Position numbers and translations under genes: made by a program. A stretch of 17,680 bases of DNA, taken from CAYSHJ01 sp964589725. Its GTDB lineage: Bacteria; Planctomycetota; Planctomycetia; Planctomycetales; Planctomycetaceae. The stretch spans positions 1-17,680 of the forward strand of contig CAZPUJ010000721.1 in NCBI GenBank assembly GCA_964589725.1, read 5' to 3'. Of the stretch, positions 6,780-14,453 are shown piece by piece. The notes below the pieces were generated by a model, which saw only the letters and a program-made list of their open reading frames with translations, searched no databases and had not been told where the DNA came from. How positions within the stretch are numbered: the first letter of the stretch is position 1; every line of letters begins with the position of its first letter.

Positions 6780-8291
6780 ATGCCACACGAAACAGTTTTT
6801 CGAACACTGAAGTCGGTCCGCCTGCGACAGCGTTTGGTTGCGGTCGTCCAGACTTCGACATGGGGATTGGTCGGCGGAGCAACCGCCGCCGCGCTCGTTG
6901 CCGCGTTGCGGTTCAGAGGACATGGGAATGTTTCGGTGTTCGGCGGTTGGATGGTATTACTTGGCGTGCCAACGTTGGTGGCGATTGTTGTCGGGATGCG
7001 GTGTTTGGCGCGAGCCGACTGGCGACTTGCGGCGCGGGCGGTGGATCGGCGATATGATCTGAAAGACCGCACGGAAACGGCGATCGCTTTTTTGCAGCGG
7101 TCCGCCTTCGGCGGATCGAGACCGGTGACCGATTTGGAAACGCTGCAATTGGCCGATGCCGAGCATCACTTGCAACAGGTTGAGCCACAACAGGTCGTTC
7201 CGTTGGAGTTGCCGACTTATTGGCGGTGGGCGGCGGTGTGTGTGCTTGTCGCCGTGACATTCCTCTGCTGGCCGACGCCGCGACAAGAACTCGCAGCCGG
7301 TCTATCGGAGCCGTTGCCGGAAATCGTCGCCGTCGCGGAAGATGTCGATGAGGAATTGCAGCAGCTCGCGGAACAATTGGCCGAGATGGACGTGCCGGAG
7401 ATCGACTCGCTTGTCCAAGAGTTGCAAGCCAAGGTCGATGCGCTGAAGCAACCAGGCGTCGACCAGCGCGAGGCGTTGGCCAAGTTGTCTGAGATGCAAT
7501 CGCTGCTGCAAGCCGTGTCGGCCGAGTTCAATCTCGCTCAAGTCGATGAGCAACTGAAGGCCGTCGGTGAAGCGCTCGCGGCGGCGAAAGCTCTCGAACA
7601 AGCCGGTCAGGCGTTACTCGAAAGTCAGCTCGACAAAGCCGCGGACGAATTGGCGAGGCTCGACAACCCGGCGCTGGATCGTCATGAATCGCGATCGGTT
7701 TCCGACAAGCTCAAGCGGAGCGCGGCCAAGGCGGGCGAAAAAGGCCTGAACAAACTCCAGCAGGCCGTTCAAGAGATGAGCGAAGGACTCGACAAGGACA
7801 ACCCGTCTCAAAGCCAAAGTGGTGCTCGCAAGTTGTCGGAGCTTGCCAAGCAGCAATCTCAACGAAAGAAAGTCGCCGGTTTGCTCAAGAGTCAAAGCGA
7901 TAAACTTGGCGAGTGCAAAGCGAACTGCCAGGGCAATCGTCCTAGTGGCCGATCTGGAGACAGGCTGGCGAAAAATCCGAGTCAGCAAGCTGGCAAAGGG
8001 TCGAATTTCGAAGTCCTGGGTCAGCGCACCGAGTTGGGTTCGAAGAACAACCGCGAAAACATCCAGGGTCAAAAGGGTGAACAGGGAGACTCCGAAAAAG
8101 AGAGTCTCACCACGCAAGCGGCCGACGACCACGCCCAGCGCGGCTACCGCGAGGTCTATCAAAAGTATCGCAAGCTGAGCGAAGCCGTGCTGGACCAGGA
8201 AGACATCCCGCTCGGAAACCGGCAAACGATTCGCAGGTACTTCGAGGCGATTCGTCCGACGCGTGACGAGGACGTCGGCAGCCCGCAGTAG
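6780..8291 (+). CDS. DUF4175-like membrane protein with long coiled coil
   Basis: This 503-aa protein has three membrane segments near its N-terminus (about 24-44, 53-75 and 148-164) with a cytoplasmic-looking loop (78-145) that contains RYDLKDRTETAIAF. A long alanine-, glutamine- and leucine-rich coiled coil follows (about 186-335), then a low-complexity Gln/Ser/Lys/Gly segment (340-445), and a C-terminal box ending in IPLGNRQTIRRYFEAIRP (476-493). That final box and overall layout match planctomycete proteins found beside VWA/Bat-type membrane proteins and resembling DUF4175, which suggests a structural or scaffold role at the membrane. GGTGA just upstream supports the ATG at 6780. It is the first gene of the operon: the next gene starts within 2-12 bases of its stop. 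The biochemical function is unknown. Confidence 0.8.
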   Translation: MPHETVFRTLKSVRLRQRLVAVVQTSTWGLVGGATAAALVAALRFRGHGNVSVFGGWMVLLGVPTLVAIVVGMRCLARADWRLAARAVDRRYDLKDRTETAIAFLQRSAFGGSRPVTDLETLQLADAEHHLQQVEPQQVVPLELPTYWRWAAVCVLVAVTFLCWPTPRQELAAGLSEPLPEIVAVAEDVDEELQQLAEQLAEMDVPEIDSLVQELQAKVDALKQPGVDQREALAKLSEMQSLLQAVSAEFNLAQVDEQLKAVGEALAAAKALEQAGQALLESQLDKAADELARLDNPALDRHESRSVSDKLKRSAAKAGEKGLNKLQQAVQEMSEGLDKDNPSQSQSGARKLSELAKQQSQRKKVAGLLKSQSDKLGECKANCQGNRPSGRSGDRLAKNPSQQAGKGSNFEVLGQRTELGSKNNRENIQGQKGEQGDSEKESLTTQAADDHAQRGYREVYQKYRKLSEAVLDQEDIPLGNRQTIRRYFEAIRPTRDEDVGSPQ

Positions 8292-8302
8292 GAATGACGG
8301 AT

Positions 8303-8860
8303 ATGTCCAAGCCCAGGGAAGATCAACAGCCACCGACGGAAATTCAACAACGGCAAGCCATCGAAGCCGCGCAGGGTTATTTGATCCTCGAAATGCCGGA
8401 CGCGGCCTTGCGGCAGTTGGACGTCTTCCGCGATCCGAACGAAACACCGCATGCCGTTGACCAACTGCGCGGTGACGCGTTCCGGTTGAAAGAGGACTAC
8501 GGACGGGCGCTGGAGTGCTTTGGACGTGTCTTACCACACGTCGAGCATGATTTGAGATTACTTATGGGCATGGCATGGTGCTTCAAACGAATCGACCGCT
8601 TGGACAAAGCGATCGAGGCCATGCAGCAGGCGTATCGCGGTTCGCCGAAGGAACCGATCGTGCTCTACAACCTGGCCTGCTATCACGCACTGGCCGGCGC
8701 GAGGGACGAAGCATTGTCATGGCTGGGGCGAGCGTTGCGGATGGACAGTTCGCTGCGAAAACTGATTTCGCGCGAAAGCGACTTCGACTCGCTGCGGAAT
8801 GACTCCGACTTTCAACTGTTGTTGCGGCTGTCAGAACCCAAGGAGCGCAAGAAGTCGTGA
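8303..8860 (+). CDS. TPR-repeat protein
   Basis: This 185-aa soluble protein consists mostly of tetratricopeptide-like helix pairs at about 52-80, 84-117 and 118-150. Typical residues are visible in DYGRALECFGRVL, RLDKAIEAMQQAY and LYNLACYHALAGARDEALSWLGRAL. The tail ESDFDSLRNDSDFQLLL (158-174) matches the segment that often closes such repeat groups. TPR proteins act as binding scaffolds; the partner is presumably encoded nearby, but this is inference. Two start codons compete: the ATG at 8294 has no room for a binding site, whereas AGGA (8290-8293) sits nine bases before the ATG at 8303, so I chose the latter. The upstream gene's stop overlaps this AGGA, and its own stop overlaps the next start. 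Confidence 0.85.
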   Translation: MSKPREDQQPPTEIQQRQAIEAAQGYLILEMPDAALRQLDVFRDPNETPHAVDQLRGDAFRLKEDYGRALECFGRVLPHVEHDLRLLMGMAWCFKRIDRLDKAIEAMQQAYRGSPKEPIVLYNLACYHALAGARDEALSWLGRALRMDSSLRKLISRESDFDSLRNDSDFQLLLRLSEPKERKKS

Positions 8861-9771
8861 TGACCGACATTGACGTCCATCGCTTGCAGACTCATTTGGA
8901 ACGGATCATCCGCCCGCGCCCGTCCGGCAGTGTGGAATTGGAGTCGCTGCGAGCGTACGTGACCGAGCAACTGCGACAGTCCGGTTGGTCCGTGCGGCGA
9001 CACGAATTCGACGCGGCCGCCGAGACTGGAGCGTCATTAGCCGGCACCAACCTGACCGCGACATTGACTCCCCTGACCGAACCTTCGGCGGTGAATGAAC
9101 GAAGGTGGTTGTGTGTCGCGGCGCATCTTGATTCGCGACCGGAAACACCCGGCGCGGATGACAACGCCAGTGGAGTGGCGGGATTGTTGGAGATCGCTCG
9201 CTGCTGGCCCGACTGGCGGCGGGACGGCGTCGCGGAACTGGAACTGCTGGTCACCGATCTCGAAGAATGGGGCATGCTGGGCGGAGCGGAACATGCTCGC
9301 CGCTGGCGAACTCGCGAACAACAGACGTCCGGGCGTGAACGACTCGCCGGGATGGTTTCGCTCGAAATGATCGCCTACTGCGATCAGCGGCCAAACTCGC
9401 AAGCATTACCAAAAACGTTGATCGGCAAGTATCCCACCACCGGCAACTTCATCGCCGTCATCGGCAATCAGAATTCCCACCAACTCATTGAGCTCTTTCG
9501 CGACGGCCTTAAGGAAGTCGCGGGCCTGCCAGTCGAAACGCTGCAAGTGCCGGACAACGGCAACCTGCTGCAAGCGACTCGGCTGAGCGACCACAGTCCG
9601 TTTTGGGACGCCGGCTTCTCGGCCGTGATGATCACCGACACAAGCTTCCTGCGCAATCCGCATTACCATCAAGCCAGCGATACACTCGAAACGTTGGATC
9701 TCGATTTTTTGACACAAGTCACCGCCGGTTCCCTGCTCGCGATTCGCCGCGCCGTCACCGCCCTGGCCTGA
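8860..9771 (+). CDS. M28-family zinc metallopeptidase, apparently cytoplasmic
   Basis: This 303-aa protein carries the M28 (aminopeptidase-like) zinc site in order: His89 in VAAHLDS, Asp100 in GADDNASG, Glu135-Glu136 in DLEEWG, Glu169 in SLEMIAY (often Asp in the family), and His270 in NPHYHQASDT. It should hydrolyse peptides from the N-terminus, or a related amide substrate. Many M28 enzymes are secreted, but no signal peptide is visible here, so a cytoplasmic role is likely. The start ATG at 8860 shares its A with the TGA stop of the TPR gene (TGATG), which indicates translational coupling; GTG at 8857 is the in-frame alternative. The substrate is unknown. The M28 family includes glutaminyl cyclase-like members, which cannot be excluded by eye. 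Confidence 0.9.
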   Translation: MTDIDVHRLQTHLERIIRPRPSGSVELESLRAYVTEQLRQSGWSVRRHEFDAAAETGASLAGTNLTATLTPLTEPSAVNERRWLCVAAHLDSRPETPGADDNASGVAGLLEIARCWPDWRRDGVAELELLVTDLEEWGMLGGAEHARRWRTREQQTSGRERLAGMVSLEMIAYCDQRPNSQALPKTLIGKYPTTGNFIAVIGNQNSHQLIELFRDGLKEVAGLPVETLQVPDNGNLLQATRLSDHSPFWDAGFSAVMITDTSFLRNPHYHQASDTLETLDLDFLTQVTAGSLLAIRRAVTALA

Positions 9772-9781
9772 GAGAGCCTCT

Positions 9782-10612
9782 ATGACTGACACCACCATGA
9801 CGCCTCGCGAATCCGAGCAACCGCCCGTCAAAGTGCTCAGTAAAGCTCAACGCCGAGTGCTCGGCGTGCTCGTCGAGAAAGGGATCACGACGCCCGAGTA
9901 TTACCCAATGACGTTAAAGGCGTTGACCGCGGGTTGTAACCAGAAGAGCAACCGTATGCCGCTGACGGAGTACTCCGAAGAAGACGTCCTGCAAACGATC
10001 GACGAACTTCGCGGCTTGGGACTGGCCGCCGTCGTCCACACCGAGTCTGGTCGCACAGAACGGTATCGGCATTACGTCCGCAAGCAATTTCGGTGGAATG
10101 AGTCACAGCTCGCCATCCTGATCGAACTATGGCTGCGTGGCCGGCAATCGGTCGGCGATCTGCGATCGCGAGCCAGCCGGATGCACGCGATCGACTCGTT
10201 GGACGACTTGCGTGAGGAATTGAGGAGTCTCTTGGAGCAAGGATTCGTGCAGGCGACTGGTTCGCTGACCTCGCGCGGCGTTGAGGTCGATCACAACTTT
10301 TACAAGCCGAGCGAAAACCAAACGCTGACGATGTCCGCTTCGCTCGACGCCGGAAACGACGGCGATGACGAAGTTGATCGCTCCGGCGTCTTTCGCAAAC
10401 ACGAATCGGTACCGCTGGAGTCGTTCGCTGACGGTCGACCTTGCGCCAGCGGCTCGGTCTCCAACGCACATGTGCAGGCGCTGCAAGCCACCGTCGATCA
10501 CTTGGAAAAAACCAGCGCGTTGCTGTGCGAAAGACTGTTAGCCACCGAAAAGGCTCTGTCGCGACTTACCGAACGCTTCGAAACCCTGCGACGCGAATTG
10601 GGTGGCCTCTGA
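9782..10612 (+). CDS. yceH: YceH/UPF0502 (DUF480) family protein with C-terminal coiled coil
   Basis: This 276-aa protein matches the YceH family. Winged-helix-like domain one is at about 15-100, with VEKGITTPEYYP (31-42) and CNQKSNR (52-58). Domain two is at about 104-175, with LWLRGRQSVGDLRSRASRM (116-134). Both signatures agree with E. coli YceH. The E. coli protein is about 215 aa; this one adds a linker and a C-terminal heptad helix (about 228-273). The tandem winged helices suggest nucleic-acid or protein binding; the family has no firmly established function. GAGAG five bases upstream supports the start. It is ten bases after the M28 stop and is the last gene of the operon. Confidence 0.93.
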   Translation: MTDTTMTPRESEQPPVKVLSKAQRRVLGVLVEKGITTPEYYPMTLKALTAGCNQKSNRMPLTEYSEEDVLQTIDELRGLGLAAVVHTESGRTERYRHYVRKQFRWNESQLAILIELWLRGRQSVGDLRSRASRMHAIDSLDDLREELRSLLEQGFVQATGSLTSRGVEVDHNFYKPSENQTLTMSASLDAGNDGDDEVDRSGVFRKHESVPLESFADGRPCASGSVSNAHVQALQATVDHLEKTSALLCERLLATEKALSRLTERFETLRRELGGL

Positions 10613-10653
10613 CGGGAACCTCTCCGCGAATGGTGAATTGTGTTGGTCCCACT

Positions 10654-10698
10654 CGCCCTCTCTCTGTTCGGCCTCTGTCTGTTCGGCCGCTCTCGGTG
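10654..10698 (+). repeat. Degenerate 15-bp tandem repeat, three copies
   Basis: Three 15-bp units follow one another at 10654, 10669 and 10684. The clearest copy is CGGCCTCTGTCTGTT (10669-10683). Units one and two differ at two positions, and the third is more diverged. It lies just downstream of yceH in non-coding DNA. Confidence 0.6.
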
Positions 10699-10864
10699 CG
10701 ATCAGCGGCCGCGCGGTCTGCGTCATCCGACTTGGCGGAGAAGTTCCACCGCTCGGCACAATGCGTCGGACGGGGTGCGGTCCTGACGGTCGCAGCGGTT
10801 TCTCCCGCATGTCTCGAAAGAGGAAATTTGCTTCTCCCCAAAAAGTGGCTTAGAGTAATCGCGA

Positions 10865-10906
10865 CGTCACCCGCGCGATGCGTTTTCGCAACGTCGCGTG
10901 GTGACG
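10865..10906. other. Long imperfect hairpin upstream of the S41 peptidase
   Basis: CGTCACC (10865-10871) pairs with GGTGACG (10900-10906), CGCG (10872-10875) with CGCG (10895-10898), and TGCG (10879-10882) with CGCA (10887-10890) around a TTTT tetraloop, with single-base bulges and a short internal loop between. No T-tract follows on either strand, so it is not a standard intrinsic terminator. It could be a structured leader element or a protein-binding site. Confidence 0.5.
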
Positions 10907-11082
10907 GCACCACAAACCAACATTGATTGGCACCTTGAAGATGGTGGCAGCGACGAGCGGCGACCGTGAATGCGGCCCGTTCAGCGCGGAGGTTGGGATC
11001 GGGGCATGGAGCAGTTCCGGTGTGGTCTAGCGGTTGGCGTCCGCGGATTTCCGACGGATTGTTTCCTATCATACCCGGCTTC

Positions 11083-11087
11083 AGGAG
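11083..11087 (+). promoter_or_regulatory. Strong ribosome binding site of the S41 peptidase
   Basis: AGGAG lies seven bases before the ATG at 11095. This decides the start in favour of 11095 over an upstream in-frame ATG at 10966, because the protein then begins directly with a signal peptide. Confidence 0.75.
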
Positions 11088-11094
11088 TGGGGGC

Positions 11095-12756
11095 ATGTCG
11101 CTTGCACTGTTTCGTCAGCGCGGCTGGCTGTTGGTGGTCTTGCTTGGCACGCTGCTTCTGCCGCTTGGCGAAGCTCACGCAGTGCCGAAGGCACGTCCCG
11201 CCGTCACCGACGTTCGCACAGCCGTACAGATGGGCGAGGACTTTGAACGCTCCCGGCACTGGGTCGACGCGATCGAGCACTACGAATCGTCGCTGAAAAA
11301 ATGGCCCAGCGACCGCGAGCTGAGTTACGGTTTGCGACGCTCCAAGATTCACTTCGGCATCGAGCGACGCTACTCCGACAACAGCTTTCGCACGAGCCTG
11401 TTAGCGCTTTCTCGCAACGAGGCGTTGGCGCTCTTCGATGACGTGGTCAACAAGGTGAAATCACACTTCGTCGATCCGCTGAGTTCCACCTCGTTCGTGG
11501 CGCATGGAACAGAAAGTTTGTACCTCGCGCTGGCGAACGAAAAGTTCTTGGCCCACCATGTTCTTGATCGCACGTCGCAGCAAGACCGGATCGTCCGGCT
11601 GCGCGAGACGCTGCGCAAACAGTATTGGAATAAGCCGCTCAATAGCGGTTACGCGGCCCGGCAGACAGTGAATGAAGTCGCCGATCTGGCGGAGTCACTC
11701 CTTGGCCTGAACGGGACAGCCGTGGTTCAGGAATACCTCTTCGGTGGCTGCAACGCCTTGGACGACTACAGCAGTTGTCTGACCCCGGATCGACTCAACG
11801 ATCTGTACGACAACATTGATGGTGAGTTCGTTGGCCTGGGCATCGAGATGAAAGCCGAAGTGGGTCGCGGGCTGTATCTGGTCAACGTGTTGGCGGAGAG
11901 TCCAGCCGCCGAGGTTGGCCTGCATGTCGGCGAATATATCGTGGCCATCGAGGGCCGTGATTGCCGAGACATGACAACGGACGATGCCGCGGGACGGTTG
12001 AAGGGGCAACCCGGCAGCCGCGTTCGTCTCGACATCGCCGGGCTGGCGGAAAGCGATCGCCGACAAGTGATCGTCACACGGCGAGCCGTACACGTGAAGA
12101 GTATTCCGGTCGTGAAGATGCTCGATGAAAGCCGCGGCATCGGCTACATCCAGATGACTGGTTTCCAGAAGGGCTTGCCGGCAGAACTCGATGAAGCGTT
12201 GCAGCGCCTCAGGCGACAAGGTCTGCGTGTTCTCATTTGGGATCTGCGAGGCAATCCCGGTGGACTGCTGACGGCCGCGGTCGAAGTCCTTGATCGGTTC
12301 ATCGACAACGGCGTGCTGGTCTCCACGAAGGGACGGATCGCCGACCAGAACTGGTCCTACTCGGCTCATCGGCCGGGAACCTTGGACGTGCCGCTGGTGC
12401 TGCTGACTGACGAGAACAGCGCCAGCGCCAGCGAGATCGTCGCCGGAGCGGTGAAGGATCACCAGCGCGGTGTGATCGTCGGGCGAAAGACGTACGGCAA
12501 GTGGTCCGTGCAAAGCATCTTCCCGATTCAGCGGAATGTCGGGCTGCGGCTGACGACGGCGAAGTTTTACTCGCCCGCGGGCAAAACGCTCGGCAAGATC
12601 GGAGTGAAGCCGGACGTCGAGGTCGAACTGCCTGAACATGTCGTGCTGCGTCGCGGTCCGATGGCGAACGATCTCAATGACGACCCCGATATCCGCAAGG
12701 CCATCGACGTCGCGGGCGAGCAACTCCAAGGTCGCGGGTTGTTCAGCGGACGATAG
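11095..12756 (+). CDS. Exported S41 (C-terminal processing type) peptidase with PDZ domain
   Basis: This 553-aa protein has a signal peptide (MSLALFRQRG, then a hydrophobic core at 11-24, cleavage probably after HA at 28-29), so it acts outside the cytoplasmic membrane. A short TPR-like helical segment (about 42-75) precedes a helical region (100-240). A PDZ domain (about 243-330) shows FVGLGIEM, SPAAEVGL and GEYIVAIEG. The S41 catalytic core (335-515) has GYIQMTGF, LIWDLRGNPGGLL, and NSASASEIVAGAV with the likely nucleophile Ser444. Lys469 in TYGKW lies 25 residues later, the same spacing as the Ser/Lys pair of E. coli Prc. It should cleave exported proteins near unfolded C-termini. A small oddity is Trp470, where most family members have Gly. 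The gene ends 73 bp from the convergent DUF1501 gene. Confidence 0.94.
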   Translation: MSLALFRQRGWLLVVLLGTLLLPLGEAHAVPKARPAVTDVRTAVQMGEDFERSRHWVDAIEHYESSLKKWPSDRELSYGLRRSKIHFGIERRYSDNSFRTSLLALSRNEALALFDDVVNKVKSHFVDPLSSTSFVAHGTESLYLALANEKFLAHHVLDRTSQQDRIVRLRETLRKQYWNKPLNSGYAARQTVNEVADLAESLLGLNGTAVVQEYLFGGCNALDDYSSCLTPDRLNDLYDNIDGEFVGLGIEMKAEVGRGLYLVNVLAESPAAEVGLHVGEYIVAIEGRDCRDMTTDDAAGRLKGQPGSRVRLDIAGLAESDRRQVIVTRRAVHVKSIPVVKMLDESRGIGYIQMTGFQKGLPAELDEALQRLRRQGLRVLIWDLRGNPGGLLTAAVEVLDRFIDNGVLVSTKGRIADQNWSYSAHRPGTLDVPLVLLTDENSASASEIVAGAVKDHQRGVIVGRKTYGKWSVQSIFPIQRNVGLRLTTAKFYSPAGKTLGKIGVKPDVEVELPEHVVLRRGPMANDLNDDPDIRKAIDVAGEQLQGRGLFSGR

Positions 12757-12809
12757 CTTCAGGTTCAAAGGCTTTCGCGTCAGCAGTCACCGGCTCAAGT
12801 CGGAACTGC

Positions 12810-12843
12810 GAACTACGAGCAGAACTGAACTACGAGCAGAACT
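12810..12843. repeat. Two tandem copies of a 17-bp unit at a gene end
   Basis: GAACTACGAGCAGAACT occurs exactly twice in a row (12810-12826 and 12827-12843). The stop codon of the minus-strand DUF1501 gene (12830-12832) is in the right-hand copy, so the left-hand copy is just past the gene end. It looks like a recent slippage duplication. Confidence 0.85.
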
Positions 12844-14215
12844 GTGCGATCGGAGTTCCCGTACAGCCTCGCACCGGTCGGCCGGTTTGGTCGTGCAGTT
12901 CGAGGTCGGGCGAAACGCCGAGCAGGTGCAAGATTGTGGCGATCAGGTCGGCGGGAGAAACAGGCTTGCTGACGGGATAGGCCCCTTGAGCGTCGGATTG
13001 CCCATAAACCGAACCGCCCGGAATGCCGGCCCCCGCGAGCAAGATGGATTGCACGTGCGGCCAATGATCGCGACCGGCGAACTTGTTCAGCCGCGGCGTG
13101 CGTCCGAATTCGCCAAGGCAAAGGACCAGTGTCTCGTCTAACAGCCCTCGATCCGCGAGATCCGCCAGCACCGCGCTGACCGCCGCGTCGGTGGGAGCCA
13201 TCAATCGCTCACGTAGATGCCGGTAGTTGTTCCAGTGCGTGTCCCACACCGGCGAATCCCTCGGCCCTTCATAGTGCCAATACACGGTGACGAACGTGAC
13301 TCCGGCTTCCAACAGTCGTCGAGCCAACAACGTGCCCTGTCCAAACAAGTGCGCTCCGTAGGCATCGCGCACGTGTTGTGGCTCTCGATCAAGCTCAAAC
13401 GCATCGCGCAGCGCGGCTGATCGCAACAGCCCTTGAGCCTGAGATGCAAAATCGTCCCAGCGTCGCGGTACTGATTGGTCCGTCGCGGCGAGTTGTCCTT
13501 CGAGTTGCTGCCGCAAGAACCATCGGTCGCGCAGTCGATCCAAAGTGATCTCGGTCGGCAGCACGATCTCAGGACGCACGAAGCGGCAACGATCGGAATT
13601 GGTTTCGACCCGGAATGGCCCGTACTTGGCCCCGAGAAACCCCGGATGCTGGCCCGGATATTCATTCACCGCGTCGTCCTTGATGATCTCCGGCAATGAC
13701 ATGAACGTTGGCACGGCATCGCGACGCGATCGTGCCGCTGAGACCATCGAGGCGACGTGCGGGTGATCAGAGGCCGACGGCTGAATGAGTTGAGCAGTCT
13801 GAGCATTCGCCAGCGGATGCGGCACGCCGGTCAACATCGTGTAGCCGGCAGAGGTGTGGACCGTGTCGTGATGCGTCACCGACCGCATGACGCAATACTG
13901 ATGCGCCTGCCGAGCCAGCTTCGGAAACAACTCGCTGATTTGCAGACCGGGTACTGTCGAGTCGATGGGCTGCAGCTCGCCGCGGATTTCTGCGGGAGCC
14001 GACGGCTTCATGTCCCACGTGTCGTGTTGCGGCGGGCCGCCAGTCAGGAACAACAGCAAGCAGCGTTTCGCTCGACCGAATGAAACGGATTGAGGCGCCG
14101 CCGCGCCAGTGCTTTGCACGATCCCCGCACAGGCCGCGGCTGTTCCCGCGAGCAAGAAATCTCGGCGTCGCCAGCCGTCGCAAAGCCGAATCGAAGGTGC
14201 TCGCAGCCGCAACAT
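12830..14215 (-). CDS. DUF1501 protein with Tat signal
   Basis: This 461-aa protein is a DUF1501 member, a family greatly expanded in planctomycetes and related by fold to sulfatase/alkaline-phosphatase-like enzymes. A Tat signal is visible at RRRDFLLAG (16-24) followed by a small hydrophobic stretch, so export in folded form is likely. Family landmarks are LLLFLTGGPPQHDTWDMKP (53-71), VMRSVTHHDTVHTSAGYTMLTG (109-130), WDTHWNNY (324-331), LGEFGRTPRLNK (367-378), GRDHWPH (381-387), and the closing GRPVRGCTGTPI. The substrate is unknown; members often neighbour DUF1549/DUF1553 genes, but none is in the window. I prefer the ATG at 14215 because the family begins this way and AGGT lies eight bases upstream; an in-frame ATG at 14242 would add nine residues. 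The stop lies in a 17-bp tandem repeat. Confidence 0.93.
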   Translation of the reverse strand: MLRLRAPSIRLCDGWRRRDFLLAGTAAACAGIVQSTGAAAPQSVSFGRAKRCLLLFLTGGPPQHDTWDMKPSAPAEIRGELQPIDSTVPGLQISELFPKLARQAHQYCVMRSVTHHDTVHTSAGYTMLTGVPHPLANAQTAQLIQPSASDHPHVASMVSAARSRRDAVPTFMSLPEIIKDDAVNEYPGQHPGFLGAKYGPFRVETNSDRCRFVRPEIVLPTEITLDRLRDRWFLRQQLEGQLAATDQSVPRRWDDFASQAQGLLRSAALRDAFELDREPQHVRDAYGAHLFGQGTLLARRLLEAGVTFVTVYWHYEGPRDSPVWDTHWNNYRHLRERLMAPTDAAVSAVLADLADRGLLDETLVLCLGEFGRTPRLNKFAGRDHWPHVQSILLAGAGIPGGSVYGQSDAQGAYPVSKPVSPADLIATILHLLGVSPDLELHDQTGRPVRGCTGTPIAQFCS

Positions 14216-14441
14216 GTTGGATACCTGACGTGATTGACTCATCGGACATCACGGTCCAGTCGTGGAGATAAGATAACCGACGGCGAGTGATTTGGCAGAG
14301 CTTTTCTCGACGCGATCTCGTCGTGCGCCACAGTTCCACATCCTTTTGAGGGCAACGCGTCTCAGGGATTGGCTGGACAGATTGCCCCGATGGCTCGATG
14401 CTTGCTCGCCGTTGGGAGAAACGTAAACGATGACCTGTTCT

Positions 14442-14446
14442 GGAGG
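14442..14446 (+). promoter_or_regulatory. Strong ribosome binding site of the LamG protein
   Basis: GGAGG sits seven bases before the ATG at 14454 and so favours this start over the in-frame ATG at 14430. The protein then begins with a normal signal peptide. The rest of the divergent gap (14216-14441) shows no other clear element. Confidence 0.7.
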
Positions 14447-14453
14447 CCGATCG

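Larger units (their letters stand above)
10613..11094. other. 482-nt gap and leader region before the S41 peptidase
   Basis: No credible protein gene lies here; open frames crossing the gap lack recognisable content. It contains a degenerate 15-bp tandem repeat (10654-10698), a long imperfect hairpin (10865-10906), and the ribosome binding site of the peptidase. It presumably includes the terminator of the four-gene operon and the promoter of the peptidase, but I cannot place either securely. Confidence 0.55.

Noticed and set aside
6584..7072. 162-aa minus-strand open frame upstream of the phosphatase
   Set aside because: It covers the start of the DUF4175-like gene on the other strand and is low in recognisable content.
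11015..11070. Stretch GGTCTAGCGGTTGGCGTCC that resembles a tRNA D-arm
   Set aside because: No matching T-arm (GTTCGAATC-like), anticodon stem or acceptor pairing was found around it.
11695..12768. 357-aa minus-strand open frame
   Set aside because: It is antisense to the S41 catalytic core, which has clear motifs; this frame has none.
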